64,000 nt of DNA from Pyrus communis (lineage: Eukaryota > Streptophyta > Magnoliopsida > Rosales > Rosaceae): positions 17,092,317-17,156,316 of the forward strand of contig NC_084806.1 in the NCBI RefSeq assembly GCF_963583255.1, given 5' to 3'. The translations under genes and the position numbers were made by a program. Position 1 is the first letter of the stretch. The number at the start of each line of letters is the position of its first letter. Positions 1-10,192 of the stretch are shown here, in pieces. The notes under the pieces were generated by a model, which did no database searches, had not been told where the DNA came from, and saw only the letters and a program-made list of their open reading frames with translations.

Positions 1-1549
1 GGAGGGCCTTTTCCAGAATCCCAAGTCTCTCAGATTTCATACCACTTTTTCCATACTGTGCAGAAGGCACAAAATTTTCACTAAAGCTACGATTGTGGGA
101 GTGCACAATGTGGGACTTTTTAGTCCAGTAATTTTCAGCCAAATATTTGTTATGATGATGCTGATTTAACAACGGAGGCTCATGATGAAGGTTATCATTA
201 TTGTCCCCTGCATCAAGATAATAGGTATTGTCGCAGGGAAGTTTTTCCATAGCAGAGGGAGCAATGTCTCCACTACCATCACAATATGATGGATCCAAAT
301 AAAGCTGCACATTAGGACTCTTGGGATCTCTATGTTGGAGTGGAACGGGAGATATTGGAGGGGATTGATTAAAGGACTTCTTTGGGATCTGAAGAGTAGC
401 TAAGAACTGAGGAGCTGGTTTAGGTAATGCACCCAACGCGTTTGAGGAACTGGGGCTATAATCTTTGGTCTCAAAATATGCAGCTGTAGGAGAGTTTCTA
501 TTAAAGGTTGGACTATAATCTGACATATTTCCGTACTGGCTAGTCTGGCTGGCCAAACTTTGCCCGCTAGAGCTTTTCCTAGGACTTCGGTCTAACATAC
601 CATTAACAGCAAAAACAAATTCGCAGTCAGCACCAATTGGATGTGTTACCCTTGCCTCGACAGAACTTGGGATCTCCGTTTCAGATAAAGGTACAAGGAA
701 GAGCCTCAGTCTTTGAGAACCCTCGGTTCTTTCTAGCTCATGATATTCCTCTATCATATGGAGAAGGTCCTCGTCGGAACAAACAGATACAAGTGCATCA
801 AGATCCTCACCGGGAAGCTGGTACTTGATAGTGTGATGTTGGTTGCAAATTGCAAATGTCTTCTTGATTAGTTCCTCCAAATTGGTACCGTTGCGAATAG
901 ATAAAATCCGTGTATCTCCGCCTACATATCGGAGCTTCCCATCATTTGGCCGAGGCAATATTCTTCCCCCAAAGCTGCAGAGAAATTTCATTTTGAAAAA
1001 TAAACCATCAGCAAATACTTGGCCATGAGGAGTGTATGATTGAGGGGAGTCCACAACATAAAAAGGAGGCGTAGTTGGTCTTGGTATAACCCGATCACGA
1101 TCAACTTCACCCGCAAACTTACCCGATGCTTGCGCCATAGAACCATACTCCCAGTAGTATCTGCTCATGTTACTAGGATAAACATTTTTCTCTGTGTCCG
1201 CCAGAAAACCTTTAGGAGCAACTGGACTAAAATCTGAGAATTCCGAACTACAATCGGAATCTATTCTCTTCACCCCCATAACGCCACCAAGATCCTCGTA
1301 AACCGGTTTAGGGTGTTGGTTTATATTAGAACCCAGCTTTTTCGACTGGGGTTGATCAATTCCAGTCACTACTGGGGCTAATCTTCTTTGTGCAATACGA
1401 TCCTGCAGAAACTCAGTTGAAAATTCCTCACCAGTCTGTAGACAAACATTAGTCTCATTTTCGTCTGCAGCATTTCTGCCACTTCGAACATCATCTGTTG
1501 TATCTCTGCACAACTGTCGACCAGAAGTACCAGGAACCTCACCAGTCAT
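1..1549 (-). CDS. PB1-domain Raf-like MAPKKK, N-terminal part (runs off window start)
   Basis: One reading frame is open for 516 codons from an ATG at 1549-1547 to the window edge, with no stop. Residues about 186-276 form a PB1 domain: it opens with KMKFLCSFGGRILPRP, contains the YVGGDTRILSI strand, and ends near RLRLFLVPL. A Ser/Pro/His-rich low-complexity stretch follows. PB1 followed by a long disordered linker and a C-terminal kinase is the layout of plant group-B Raf-like MAP3Ks (the B4 type acts in osmotic and ABA signalling by phosphorylating SnRK2s; that role is family knowledge). The kinase domain would lie at lower coordinates outside the window, so catalytic competence cannot be judged. 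The start is the first ATG after a leader whose frame lacks upstream coding similarity. An alternative is another PB1 protein without a kinase, but the extent of the N-terminal region favours the Raf-like family. Confidence 0.87.
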   Translation of the reverse strand, partial: MTGEVPGTSGRQLCRDTTDDVRSGRNAADENETNVCLQTGEEFSTEFLQDRIAQRRLAPVVTGIDQPQSKKLGSNINQHPKPVYEDLGGVMGVKRIDSDCSSEFSDFSPVAPKGFLADTEKNVYPSNMSRYYWEYGSMAQASGKFAGEVDRDRVIPRPTTPPFYVVDSPQSYTPHGQVFADGLFFKMKFLCSFGGRILPRPNDGKLRYVGGDTRILSIRNGTNLEELIKKTFAICNQHHTIKYQLPGEDLDALVSVCSDEDLLHMIEEYHELERTEGSQRLRLFLVPLSETEIPSSVEARVTHPIGADCEFVFAVNGMLDRSPRKSSSGQSLASQTSQYGNMSDYSPTFNRNSPTAAYFETKDYSPSSSNALGALPKPAPQFLATLQIPKKSFNQSPPISPVPLQHRDPKSPNVQLYLDPSYCDGSGDIAPSAMEKLPCDNTYYLDAGDNNDNLHHEPPLLNQHHHNKYLAENYWTKKSHIVHSHNRSFSENFVPSAQYGKSGMKSERLGILEKAL

Positions 1550-2400
1550 GTTCTCGAAAGAAGTTCCACTTCATCTAAGGTTTATCTATGAACACCCCCT
1601 ATCACCTTTCAGTGTTAAATCCTCGATGAAAATCATAATTCCAAAATGGATAATGCTCAAAACAATTACATAAATCCATCTTTAAAACTCATTCCATGAT
1701 GCACCTATGAACACTCTCTGCCCCTCCTTAACATATATTCTAATTCTTCTTTCGGACAAATTGCCAGAGGTGAGCTTGACATTAAACTCCAAATCGCTAA
1801 ACCGTGTACAAATTCCTTGATGGGCGATATCCATAATTTCTGTCAACATAGAAGTCACCATTCAAGAACATCCGAAACCAACAAGATCACGTATCATTCG
1901 CAATATTAGCCATCACCGGGTTTCCATAACGAAAGATAGCCTAAGAAAATGGTGCAATAATTTTCATAGAGCTGATTATCAATGGAGAAACAATTTGCAA
2001 TGACGAAACCAATGCAATATCTGTATCCTCGCTACCTAAACAAATAATTTCCCATATTAATATGGTTATTCTGTGTACTTTCGACAAACATCTAGCGTAC
2101 AGAAGTGAAGAAAATAAAAATAGGAGAGCCAAAGCTCACAGAGGGATATGAAAACGAAAGAACGAACATGAACATGCAAAAGAAAAAAAAAGGTAGCAAA
2201 ATGGGTACCTTTGTGATGCTTAAAATGCGCTGATCAACGTTTGAAATCGAAGCTCAAAGACCGGTGCACTGGGATTTCAGCATTTCGGATTAAACCGGAG
2301 GAAAACGAAAAGAGGAAAATGGATTTAGGAGTTGGGGTTTTGTTGGTTTAGAGAGAGAGAGAGAGAGAGAGAGAATAGAGGATCGGAGTTGAAGCAACAA
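1550..2400 (-). other. 5' leader of the Raf-like gene with probable UTR intron
   Basis: Read on the minus strand, a CT-rich tract typical of plant 5' UTRs (2351-2374) is followed by a good donor (AAAG then GTACCC, near 2210). The acceptor lies between about 1709 and 1570: GTTCATAG occurs both near 1709 and near 1588 and I cannot choose between them. No coding similarity is seen between donor and ATG. This is consistent with a first non-coding exon at about 2210-2400 and an intron of 500-640 bp. Confidence 0.5.
2351..2374. repeat. (GA)12 microsatellite in 5' leader
   Basis: Twelve perfect GA dinucleotides; CT-rich on the transcribed strand of the Raf-like gene, close to the likely transcription start. 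Confidence 0.95.
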
Positions 2401-3260
2401 CAATTACTAAGGATTACGCGTCAATACTGCAGGAAATGGAGGGAAAGGACAGGGCCTAACTGCTCTCAACCTATTTTTGAATGAATTTCTCCTCCTTTTT
2501 CTTTTTTGGAAGCTATTAGAAATTTGTTAGCATACTTACGTACTTAATACAATCACGTGAATTATATATGACCGTATGATTGTATTAAATATATAAAACC
2601 TAAAATCTTATGTGGCCTATTTCATTTGTTGACACATGATCCTTCATTTAAACCCTACTTAACAATGTTAATTATTCTCGACAGAAAAAAATAATGTTAA
2701 TTATTCAACTTATCTCCTCAAGAAAAACTTAAATACTAAAGAGAAATTATGCCAAAAGTACATGTGTCCCCCGAGTACATAAGTCACATAAAGGCTACAA
2801 AGGATTTTGGGTGCAGAAGATTTGGATTCATATATTTAGGGGTCCAATTCTATTAATTCACCAACCTTGTTTTTGTATCTATTATGGAATTGACTCCTTT
2901 GTTGTTTTGAACAAGGAAAATAAGCTTGAACATCCAACAAAAGTTAAAATTTTAAAATTTACATAGCTCAATTTTCTTGTTTAGATTCATATCATAGAAA
3001 ATTAAAATTCTAAATTTATACACCCACCACCATCACCGTCATCATCATTGCCACCACCACCACCATCATCATTGCCACCACCACCACCGTCATCATTGGC
3101 CCTATTACTGTCACCACCACATCACCACAACCACCTCTACTACCACGTGGCAAAGTGGGAAACTAGCTTAGCAAATTACGCCTTAATTAATTAAGGACAT
3201 CAATTTCTCGTGATCTAAAGAGCTTAAATCACAATACGACAAGTTGTGCATAAATTTAGG
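2400..3260. other. Intergenic, with CAC/CAT-rich simple repeat
   Basis: No gene seen. Positions about 3022-3120 hold an imperfect CAC/CAT trinucleotide tract. The rest is AT-rich upstream sequence of the Raf-like gene, probably including its promoter. Confidence 0.6.
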
Positions 3261-3484
3261 GGGTGTAGTCAAAATAGGATTTGATAGGATTTTAATAGAC
3301 TTTAAAATCAGAGTGTAGTCAATTATAGTTTTAAAAGATTTAGAAATCATGGTGTAGTCAAAGTAGGATTTTAAAGAATACATCTAAATTTAAGGATAGT
3401 CAATTAGATTTTAAAGAATACATCTAAATCCAGAGTTAGTGAGAGAATGCAAAAAATTTGATAGGATTTGAATGGGAGAGCGAT

Positions 3485-4154
3485 TAGGGATGGCAATTCT
3501 AACCTTTAAAACCGATAACCATTGATAACCGCCAGAATGGATTGGATTTGGGTATGAAAATTCGGGTATATTTTGGATATGGAGAAAAACCGTTAATAAT
3601 ATTCGGTTATAGTTTTGGATATGGTTATAAGGGTCCCCAATTTGTATCCATCTCCGAATCTGAACTAAATTATATATAACTTAATAGTATTTATATATAT
3701 TTATTATTCACCGAATCCATTACCTTAATAATACAAAAGTTGCACTGTGTGAGTTGCATTTTGTGGGCAAGTTAAGAAGTTTTGATATGAATCAAAATCT
3801 ATGAGAATCCAAACCAATAGTACTTATGAGAGATATCAAAGATCAACCAACATTATCAATGTTTAGCTTTAATTTTTATGTTCTACAAGATCCATTCATT
3901 AAATCATTTTATACATCAAATATTTAATGATGAAATTAATATTTACTAAATTATCATGCGTCAATTGAACAAATATATTTTTTGTATTGACGAAGATGGG
4001 TATAACCGTTAACTGATGAGGAATTCATTACCCGATGGATATGGTTATGGATAATACCTGATGGTTAATTGGCGATTATGGATATGGTTAATTTTCTTGG
4101 TTATGAAGATGGATATAGCATTTATGTCCCCAAACCAAACCGTTGCCATCCTTA
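3485..4154. mobile_element. Non-autonomous hAT element, 670 bp
   Basis: The ends are TAGGGATGGCAA at the left and its inverted form (GTTGCCATCCTTA) at the right. The flanks are AGAGCGAT (3477-3484) and AGAGGGAT (4155-4162), an 8-bp target-site duplication with one mismatch, the size expected of hAT. The interior is rich in subterminal GGTTATGG/GGATATGG motifs on both sides, which in hAT elements bind transposase. There is no coding capacity. Confidence 0.85.
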
Positions 4155-4600
4155 AGAGGGATTTTGATGGATTTAAAGATGGATGGTATATAGACCAAAT
4201 GCTATCAAGAATCCTACCCTCCCCCATCTGATTTCTTTTCACGCCCTTAAACAGAAAAGAACCTTCCAAGCCCTTCATCTTCATCTATACCTTCCTCTTC
4301 GGAACACATCCCATCCTCCTCTTCGACTTCATTTTCTTCATTCTCATCTATCATGGATTTGTTTTTCAAATTCTACTCGTAAACAACTATTGGGTTCTGG
4401 CAAGTTCTAATCCCTAATTCTAAATAAAATCTTGTTCTCCAGGATTCAAGAACTCACAATAAAATTCTAAATTAATTAAAAAAAATCCATTCTAATCCTA
4501 ATTAACTATTGGGTTCTGGCAAGTTCTAATCCCCTTTGCCAGTTCTAATCTTCGTGTGTTGGTGGAAAAAGGGAATTAGGGACACTACAATAGCGGCCAC

Positions 4601-7600
4601 TAGACCTGGCAATTTCTTACACGACCCGTTAACACGACACGTAAACGACACGAAAATAACGGGTTTCGGGTCAACACGATAACTAATCGGGTCATTATCG
4701 GGTCACACGATAATAACCCGTTAATAACGGGTCCTTAACAGGTTTACACGAGAGTGACACGCGGGTAACCTGTTTCGACACGATAAGAAAAATGCTATTT
4801 TGATGATTTTAATTTTTTAAACTACTAAAAAAAACTTACTATAAAATGCAATAGATATAATGAATATGTATATATTGTTTATTAATTATTATTCTATATA
4901 AACTTTAAATTTTAAGTTTTATTTATTTATTTATTTGTATAGTATATTATAGGCAAAGATTGAGATTAAAAATCATAAAACACATTAAAAATAAAAATAT
5001 CAAGTAATGTAAAAATACCAAACACATAAAAAAATTATAATAATTAATTTCCCGCCTAATATTTCAAGAGTTTCATCCATTTCCCGCCTAATGTTTGGGA
5101 AATTTTGCAGCCTATATCCATCCATTTCCCGCCTAATATTTAACCCAAAGAAACTCTAAGTGTTAGTTAATGTATCGTTTTGATGGGATACGCATCCTAT
5201 GAAACAAATTTCAATGATCCAACCGTCAAGCTTGTTTATATATGCTTCGAGATCGCATACGCCAAAATTTGCAAAAAAAAAATTTTCAGAGATCAAGAAA
5301 CGAGACAAAACTTTTCAACGGTTATAAACGAAAAATCACAATTTAACGGTTGTTTTAACTCTGATTTTGATGATTTTTTACAGCTATACTCTTTGACCCT
5401 ATATGAATATAATGAATGAATTCGATCTTCAATTTAAAATATTTACATTGGTGGATACCACAAAATCTTATGTTATATTTGATAAAAGTATAAATAAACT
5501 CTCAAGTGTTAGTGAATTTATCATTTTGATGGGATATGCATCTTACAAAACTAATTTCAACGATCCAACCGTCAAACTTGTTTATATATGCTTCGATATC
5601 GCATACACCAAAAATTGCAAAAAACAAACATTCAGAGATCAAGTAACAAGACAAAAAAATTTGACGGTTATAAACGAAAAATCACGATTTAACGGTTATT
5701 TTAACTCCGATTTTGATGATTTTTTACAGCTACACTCCTTGACCCTGTATGAATACAATGAATGAATTCGATCTTCAATTTAAAATATTTATACTAGTGG
5801 ACACCACAAAATCTTATGTTATACTTAATGAAAGTATAAATAAACTCTTAAGTGTTAGTGAATCTATCGTTTTGATGGGATATGCATCCTACGAAACTAA
5901 TTTCAACGATCTAACCGTCAAACTTGTTTATATATGCTTCGAGATCGCATACGCCAAAAATTGCAAAAAACAAACATTTAGAGATCAAGTAACGAGACAA
6001 AATTTTTCAACGGTTATAAACGAAAAATCATGATTTAACGGTTATTTTAACTCTAATTTTGATGATTTTTTACAGCTACACTCCTTGACCCTATGTGAAT
6101 ACAATGAATGAATTCGATCTTCAATTTAAAATATTTACACTAGTGGATACCACAAAATCTTATGTTATACTTGATGAAAATATAAATAAACTCTCAAGTG
6201 TTAGTGAATCTATCGTTTTGATGGGATACGCTTCCTACGAAACTAATGTCAACGATCCAACCGTTAAACTTGTTTATATATGCTTCAAGATCGCATACAC
6301 CAAAAATTGAAAAAAACAAACATTCAGAGATCAAGTAATGAGACAAAACTTTTCGACGGTTATAAATGAAAAATCACGATTTAACGGTTATTTTAACTCC
6401 GATTTTGATGATTTTTATAGCTACACTCCTTGACCGTATATGAATACAATGAATGAATTCGATCTTCAATTTAAAATATTTACACTAGTGGATACCACAA
6501 AATCTTATGTTATACTTGATGAAAGTATAAATAAACTCTTAAATGTTAGTGAATTTATCGTTTTGATGGGATATGCATCCTACAAAACTAATTTCAACGA
6601 TCCAACCGTCAAACTTGTTTATATATGCTTCGATATCGCATACACCAAAAATTGCAAAAAACAAACATTCAGAGATCAAGTAATGAGACAAAACTTTTCG
6701 ACGGTTATAAAAGAAAAATCACAATTTAACGGTTATTTTAACTCCGATTTTGATGATTTTTTACAGCTACACTCCTTGACCCTGTATGAATACAATGAAT
6801 GAATTCGATCTTCAATTTAAAATATTTATACTAGTGGACACCACAAAATCTTATGTTATACTTAATGAAAATATAAATAAACTCTTAAGTGTTAGTGAAT
6901 CTATTGTTTTGATCGGATACGCATCCTACGAAACTAATTTCAACGATCCAACCGTCAAACTTGTTTATATATGCTTCGAGATCGCATACGCCAAAAATTG
7001 CAAAAAACAAACATTCAGAGATCAAGTAAAGAGACAAAACTTTTCAACGGTTATAAATGAAAAATCACGATTTAACGGTTATTTTAACTTCGATTTTGAT
7101 GATTTTTTACAGCTACACTTCTTAACCCTATATGAATACAATGAATGAATTCGATCTTCAATTTGAAATATTTACACTAGTGGATACCACAAAATCTTAT
7201 GTTATATTTGATGAAAGTATAAAAAAACTCTTAAATGTTAGTGAATTTATCGTTTTGATGGGATATGCATCCTACAAAACTAATTTCAACGATCCAACCG
7301 TCAAACTTATTTATATATGCTTCAAGATCGCATACGCCAAAAAATTGCAAAAAACAAACATTCAGAGATCAAGTAATGAGACAAAACTTTTCGATGGTTA
7401 TAAATGAAAAATCACGATTTAACGGTTATTTTAACTCTGATTTTGATGATTTTTTATAGCTACACTCCTTGACCTTATATGAATACAATGAATGAATTCG
7501 ATCTTCAATTTAAAATATTTACATTAGTGGATACCACAAAATCTTATGTTATACTTAATGAAAATATAAATAAACTCTAAGTGTTAGTTAATGTATCGTT

Positions 7601-8405
7601 TAGATGGGATACGCATCATATGAAACTAATTTCAATGATCCAACCATCAAACGTGTTTATATATGCTTCGAGATCGCATACGCCAGAAATTGCAAAAAAC
7701 AAACATTCATAGATCAAGTAACGAGACAAAATGTTTCGACGGTTATAAACGAAAAATCACGATTTAACGGTTATTTTAACTCTGATTTTGATGATTTTTT
7801 ACAGCTACACTCCTTGATCCTATATGAATACAATGAACTAATTTGATCGTCAATTTAAAATATTTATAGAAGTGAATATATACCACAAAATCTTATGTCA
7901 TGATGATTTATGAAAATTGAGGATTTTGTAAAAGGAATAACATGTAAGCTTTGAGTTCCATTGACAAGGTTACATGGTCGTTTAGATTTTTAAAACCCTC
8001 CAAATCTCATGAACAATGTTATTTATTTTAGTGAAAAATTAATAAAATTAATAATAATTATTGTAGAAGTGTGAAAAATGTAATCACTCGTAATAAAAAG
8101 CTTTACAACTTTCATTAAGGGGTCAACTCCGAAATTTAGTATGCATATACTGATTTAGTATTATGTTTTACATTTTTTTGGGTCAAATTATGTTTTTCAT
8201 TTTCATTTTTATTGATTTAAAATATATTTTTCTTAACGGGTAACAGGTCGGGTCATATTACCTGAAAATATTAACGGGTTGATTTCGGGTCGGGTCATAT
8301 TACCCGTTTACTTTAACGGGTATTACACGACACGACCCGTTAAGCTATCGGGTATGACACGAAAACGACACGAACACGAGAAACACGACACGAATGCCAG
8401 GTCTA
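4601..8405. mobile_element. Non-autonomous hAT element, 3805 bp, filled by a tandem array
   Basis: Perfect 11-bp terminal inverted repeats TAGACCTGGCA (4601-4611 and 8395-8405) are flanked on both sides by the identical 8-bp duplication GCGGCCAC (4593-4600, 8406-8413). Both subterminal regions (4612-4790 and 8235-8394) are dense in ACGGGT, ACGACCCGTTAA and ACACGA motifs in both orientations, as in hAT transposase-binding regions. The centre is occupied by the 346-bp array. No hAT transposase or BED domain is present, so movement must have depended on a related autonomous element. Confidence 0.93.
5150..7880. repeat. 346-bp tandem array, about 7.7 units
   Basis: Taking the recurrent sequence ATGAATTCGATCTTCAA as marker, units begin near 5403, 5749, 6095, 6440, 6786, 7132 and 7479 (spacings 346, 346, 345, 346, 346, 347). 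A partial unit precedes them (5150-5402), and the last unit fades near 7880. Units are very similar, differing by scattered substitutions and 1-bp indels. Each carries an open frame of up to 120 codons in a frame that shifts from unit to unit. I treat these frames as a by-product of homogenised sequence, not genes. Confidence 0.95.
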
Positions 8406-8549
8406 GCGGCCACCATTTTTACGACCATTTTTTCCAAGGTGAAGTGACGCACCCTAAACCCTAATCCCTTATATTGACATGTTCTAATCTTTCCACAGAG
8501 GACTCCCCACCAGTCTCATGCTCTCCTAGGCGAGTACTTCTACAGCGCG

Positions 8550-9154
8550 TGTCACATCCCAGTCTCGACTCCGTCAGCACAATATTGTCCATTTTGAACC
8601 TCGATCACACTCTCACGGTTTTGTTTCTGGGAACTCAGACAAGAACTTCCCGGTGGGTCACCCATCCTATGATTGCTCTCGCCCGAACTTTCTTAACTTC
8701 GAAGTTCTGATGGAACCCGAAGTCATTAAGTTCCCAAAAGGCCTCATGCTAAATGGAGGTGGGCATGTACATATAAGGCATGTCACCCCCTCTCTGTTGG
8801 TCGATGTGGGATGTTACAATCCACCCCCCTTAGAGGCCCGACATCCTCATCGGCACACTCGCACCACACGACAGAGTGGCTCTAATACCATTCTGTCACA
8901 TTCCGGTCTCGACTCCGTCGTAGCACGATATTATCCGTTTTGGGCCTCGGCCACGCCCTCACGGTTTTGTTTCTGGGAACTCACGCGAGAACTTCCCAAT
9001 GGATCACCCATCCTAGGATTGCTCTCGCTTAACTTCGAAGTTCCGATGGAACCCGAAGCCAGTGAGTTCCCAAAAGACCTCATGCTAAATGGAGGTGGGC
9101 ATGTACATATAAGGCATATCATCCCCTCTCTATTGGTCGATATGGGATGTTACA
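8550..9154 (-). mobile_element. Cassandra TRIM retrotransposon (5S-derived LTRs), complete
   Basis: Two LTRs (8550-8818 and 8894-9154, TGT...ACA ends) enclose about 75 bp. On the minus strand the primer-binding site TGGTATTAGAGCC (8890-8878) follows the 5' LTR, and a purine tract (AAGGGGGGTGGAT, about 8831-8819) precedes the 3' LTR. Each LTR contains a 5S-rRNA-like core in which the internal control region TTCCATCGGAACT...CGAAGTTAAGC...GGATGGGTGACC is recognisable. The flanks GCGCG (8545-8549) and GCGTG (9155-9159) are a 5-bp duplication with one C/T change. There is no protein; the family is mobilised by other elements' proteins. Confidence 0.93.
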
Positions 9155-9435
9155 GCGTGCGTCGTTTGGTGTGCAATAGGTCATGTAGACAATTTAATCT
9201 CAGCCATAAGATTTTATTAAATATGATCTAACAGCTCTGTGTGTGATTTCCAATTTTTTCAAAATACTACGAAATCCATGAGAGAAGTCCATACAACTCC
9301 ACAAAAATCTATATAATATAATCCATATAAATCTATCAAAATTCATATACAATTCTAGAGTCTATTAAAACCTTTTGAAATCTGCCACCTAAAAAAGTAC
9401 ATTAAAATTCTTTGAAATCCAAATTGACTACACCC

Positions 9436-10192
9436 GTAGTTTCAGGTTTAACAAAATCTATAATTTATAATTTGGGGAAAAAGTTGTATCTAAATAAAAG
9501 TCCCTAAATAAAGTTTAAGCCCTTCACATTCGTAGGAGCTTTGTTCAAAGCCCAACCTAGCAGATATAAACAACCCTTCCATTGCTTTCAAGAACAAGGT
9601 CAGGAAAATATTTTCCGCACTCCTCTTTCTCGTTACGCACTCTTGTTTATTTATGTCTCAATTCTCCTTTGACTAAAGGGTGGGCTGCAGAAGGACGTGT
9701 ATAGAAATCACTTCCCAAATTTTGACGAGACACGTCCAAAGTCAGAGAGCACCTATCAACTAGGAAAGCACGACTTTCCTACTCAGAAACATTCACATCA
9801 CACCCAATCTCTTTTGCTTGAACCATGCAGTTGGAAACCAAACCAAATGCCAATTGGGTCAAGAAAAATGAAAAGCAACAACAATAGAAACCAGGTTATA
9901 GCAAATATAAAATCTCTTTAAAACCAAATCCACAACCAGTTACTTTATTTTCACCGGTAAATCCACAATTCATTAAATAGTTCAGAAAACATCCATGACT
10001 CCCCCCTCCTTCTATGGGAGGGAGGGGGAAGGAAACATTAAAATAAATGACAACTTCAGAATGTGAAAATGAAAAAATATCCAACAAGCTAACCAACAGC
10101 ACCAAAAGGCATGAGTTTCTCTTCCATTAAGTTGGAACAACCTAATCTGCTGTGCAATGTGCGGAAATATGTGGAGCTCGTAAATATACTGT
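9436..10192. other. Intergenic region downstream of KAB1-like gene
   Basis: AT-rich, no gene recognised. The part from about 9900 upward probably contains the 3' UTR of the minus-strand K+ channel beta-subunit gene; no clear polyadenylation site can be fixed. Confidence 0.5.

Larger units (their letters stand above)
3261..9435. mobile_element. Probable large TIR DNA element hosting other insertions
   Basis: The left end GGGTGTAGTCAA (3261) is inverted at the right end (9424-9435). Similarity continues inward as related short motifs built on GATTTTAAAGA and GTGTAGTCAA, repeated several times on the left (3261-3440) and found again in reverse complement at 9280-9435. Inside lie a 670-bp hAT, a 3.8-kb hAT and a Cassandra element; without them the element is about 1.1 kb. 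No transposase is visible, so it would be non-autonomous. I could not define a convincing target-site duplication, so the superfamily is left open. Confidence 0.5.

Noticed and set aside
5180..7846. Series of 60-120-codon ORFs as a tandem protein family
   Set aside because: The 346-bp unit shifts frame each time, frames stop at unit joins, and the array lies inside a hAT element; no domain recognised.
8550..9154. 5S rRNA genes
   Set aside because: The 5S-like cores are embedded in paired LTRs with primer site and target duplications, so they are Cassandra LTRs. The same holds for 30437-31091.
8474..9231. 78- and 192-codon plus-strand ORFs
   Set aside because: They read through Cassandra LTRs on the wrong strand and have no protein similarity.
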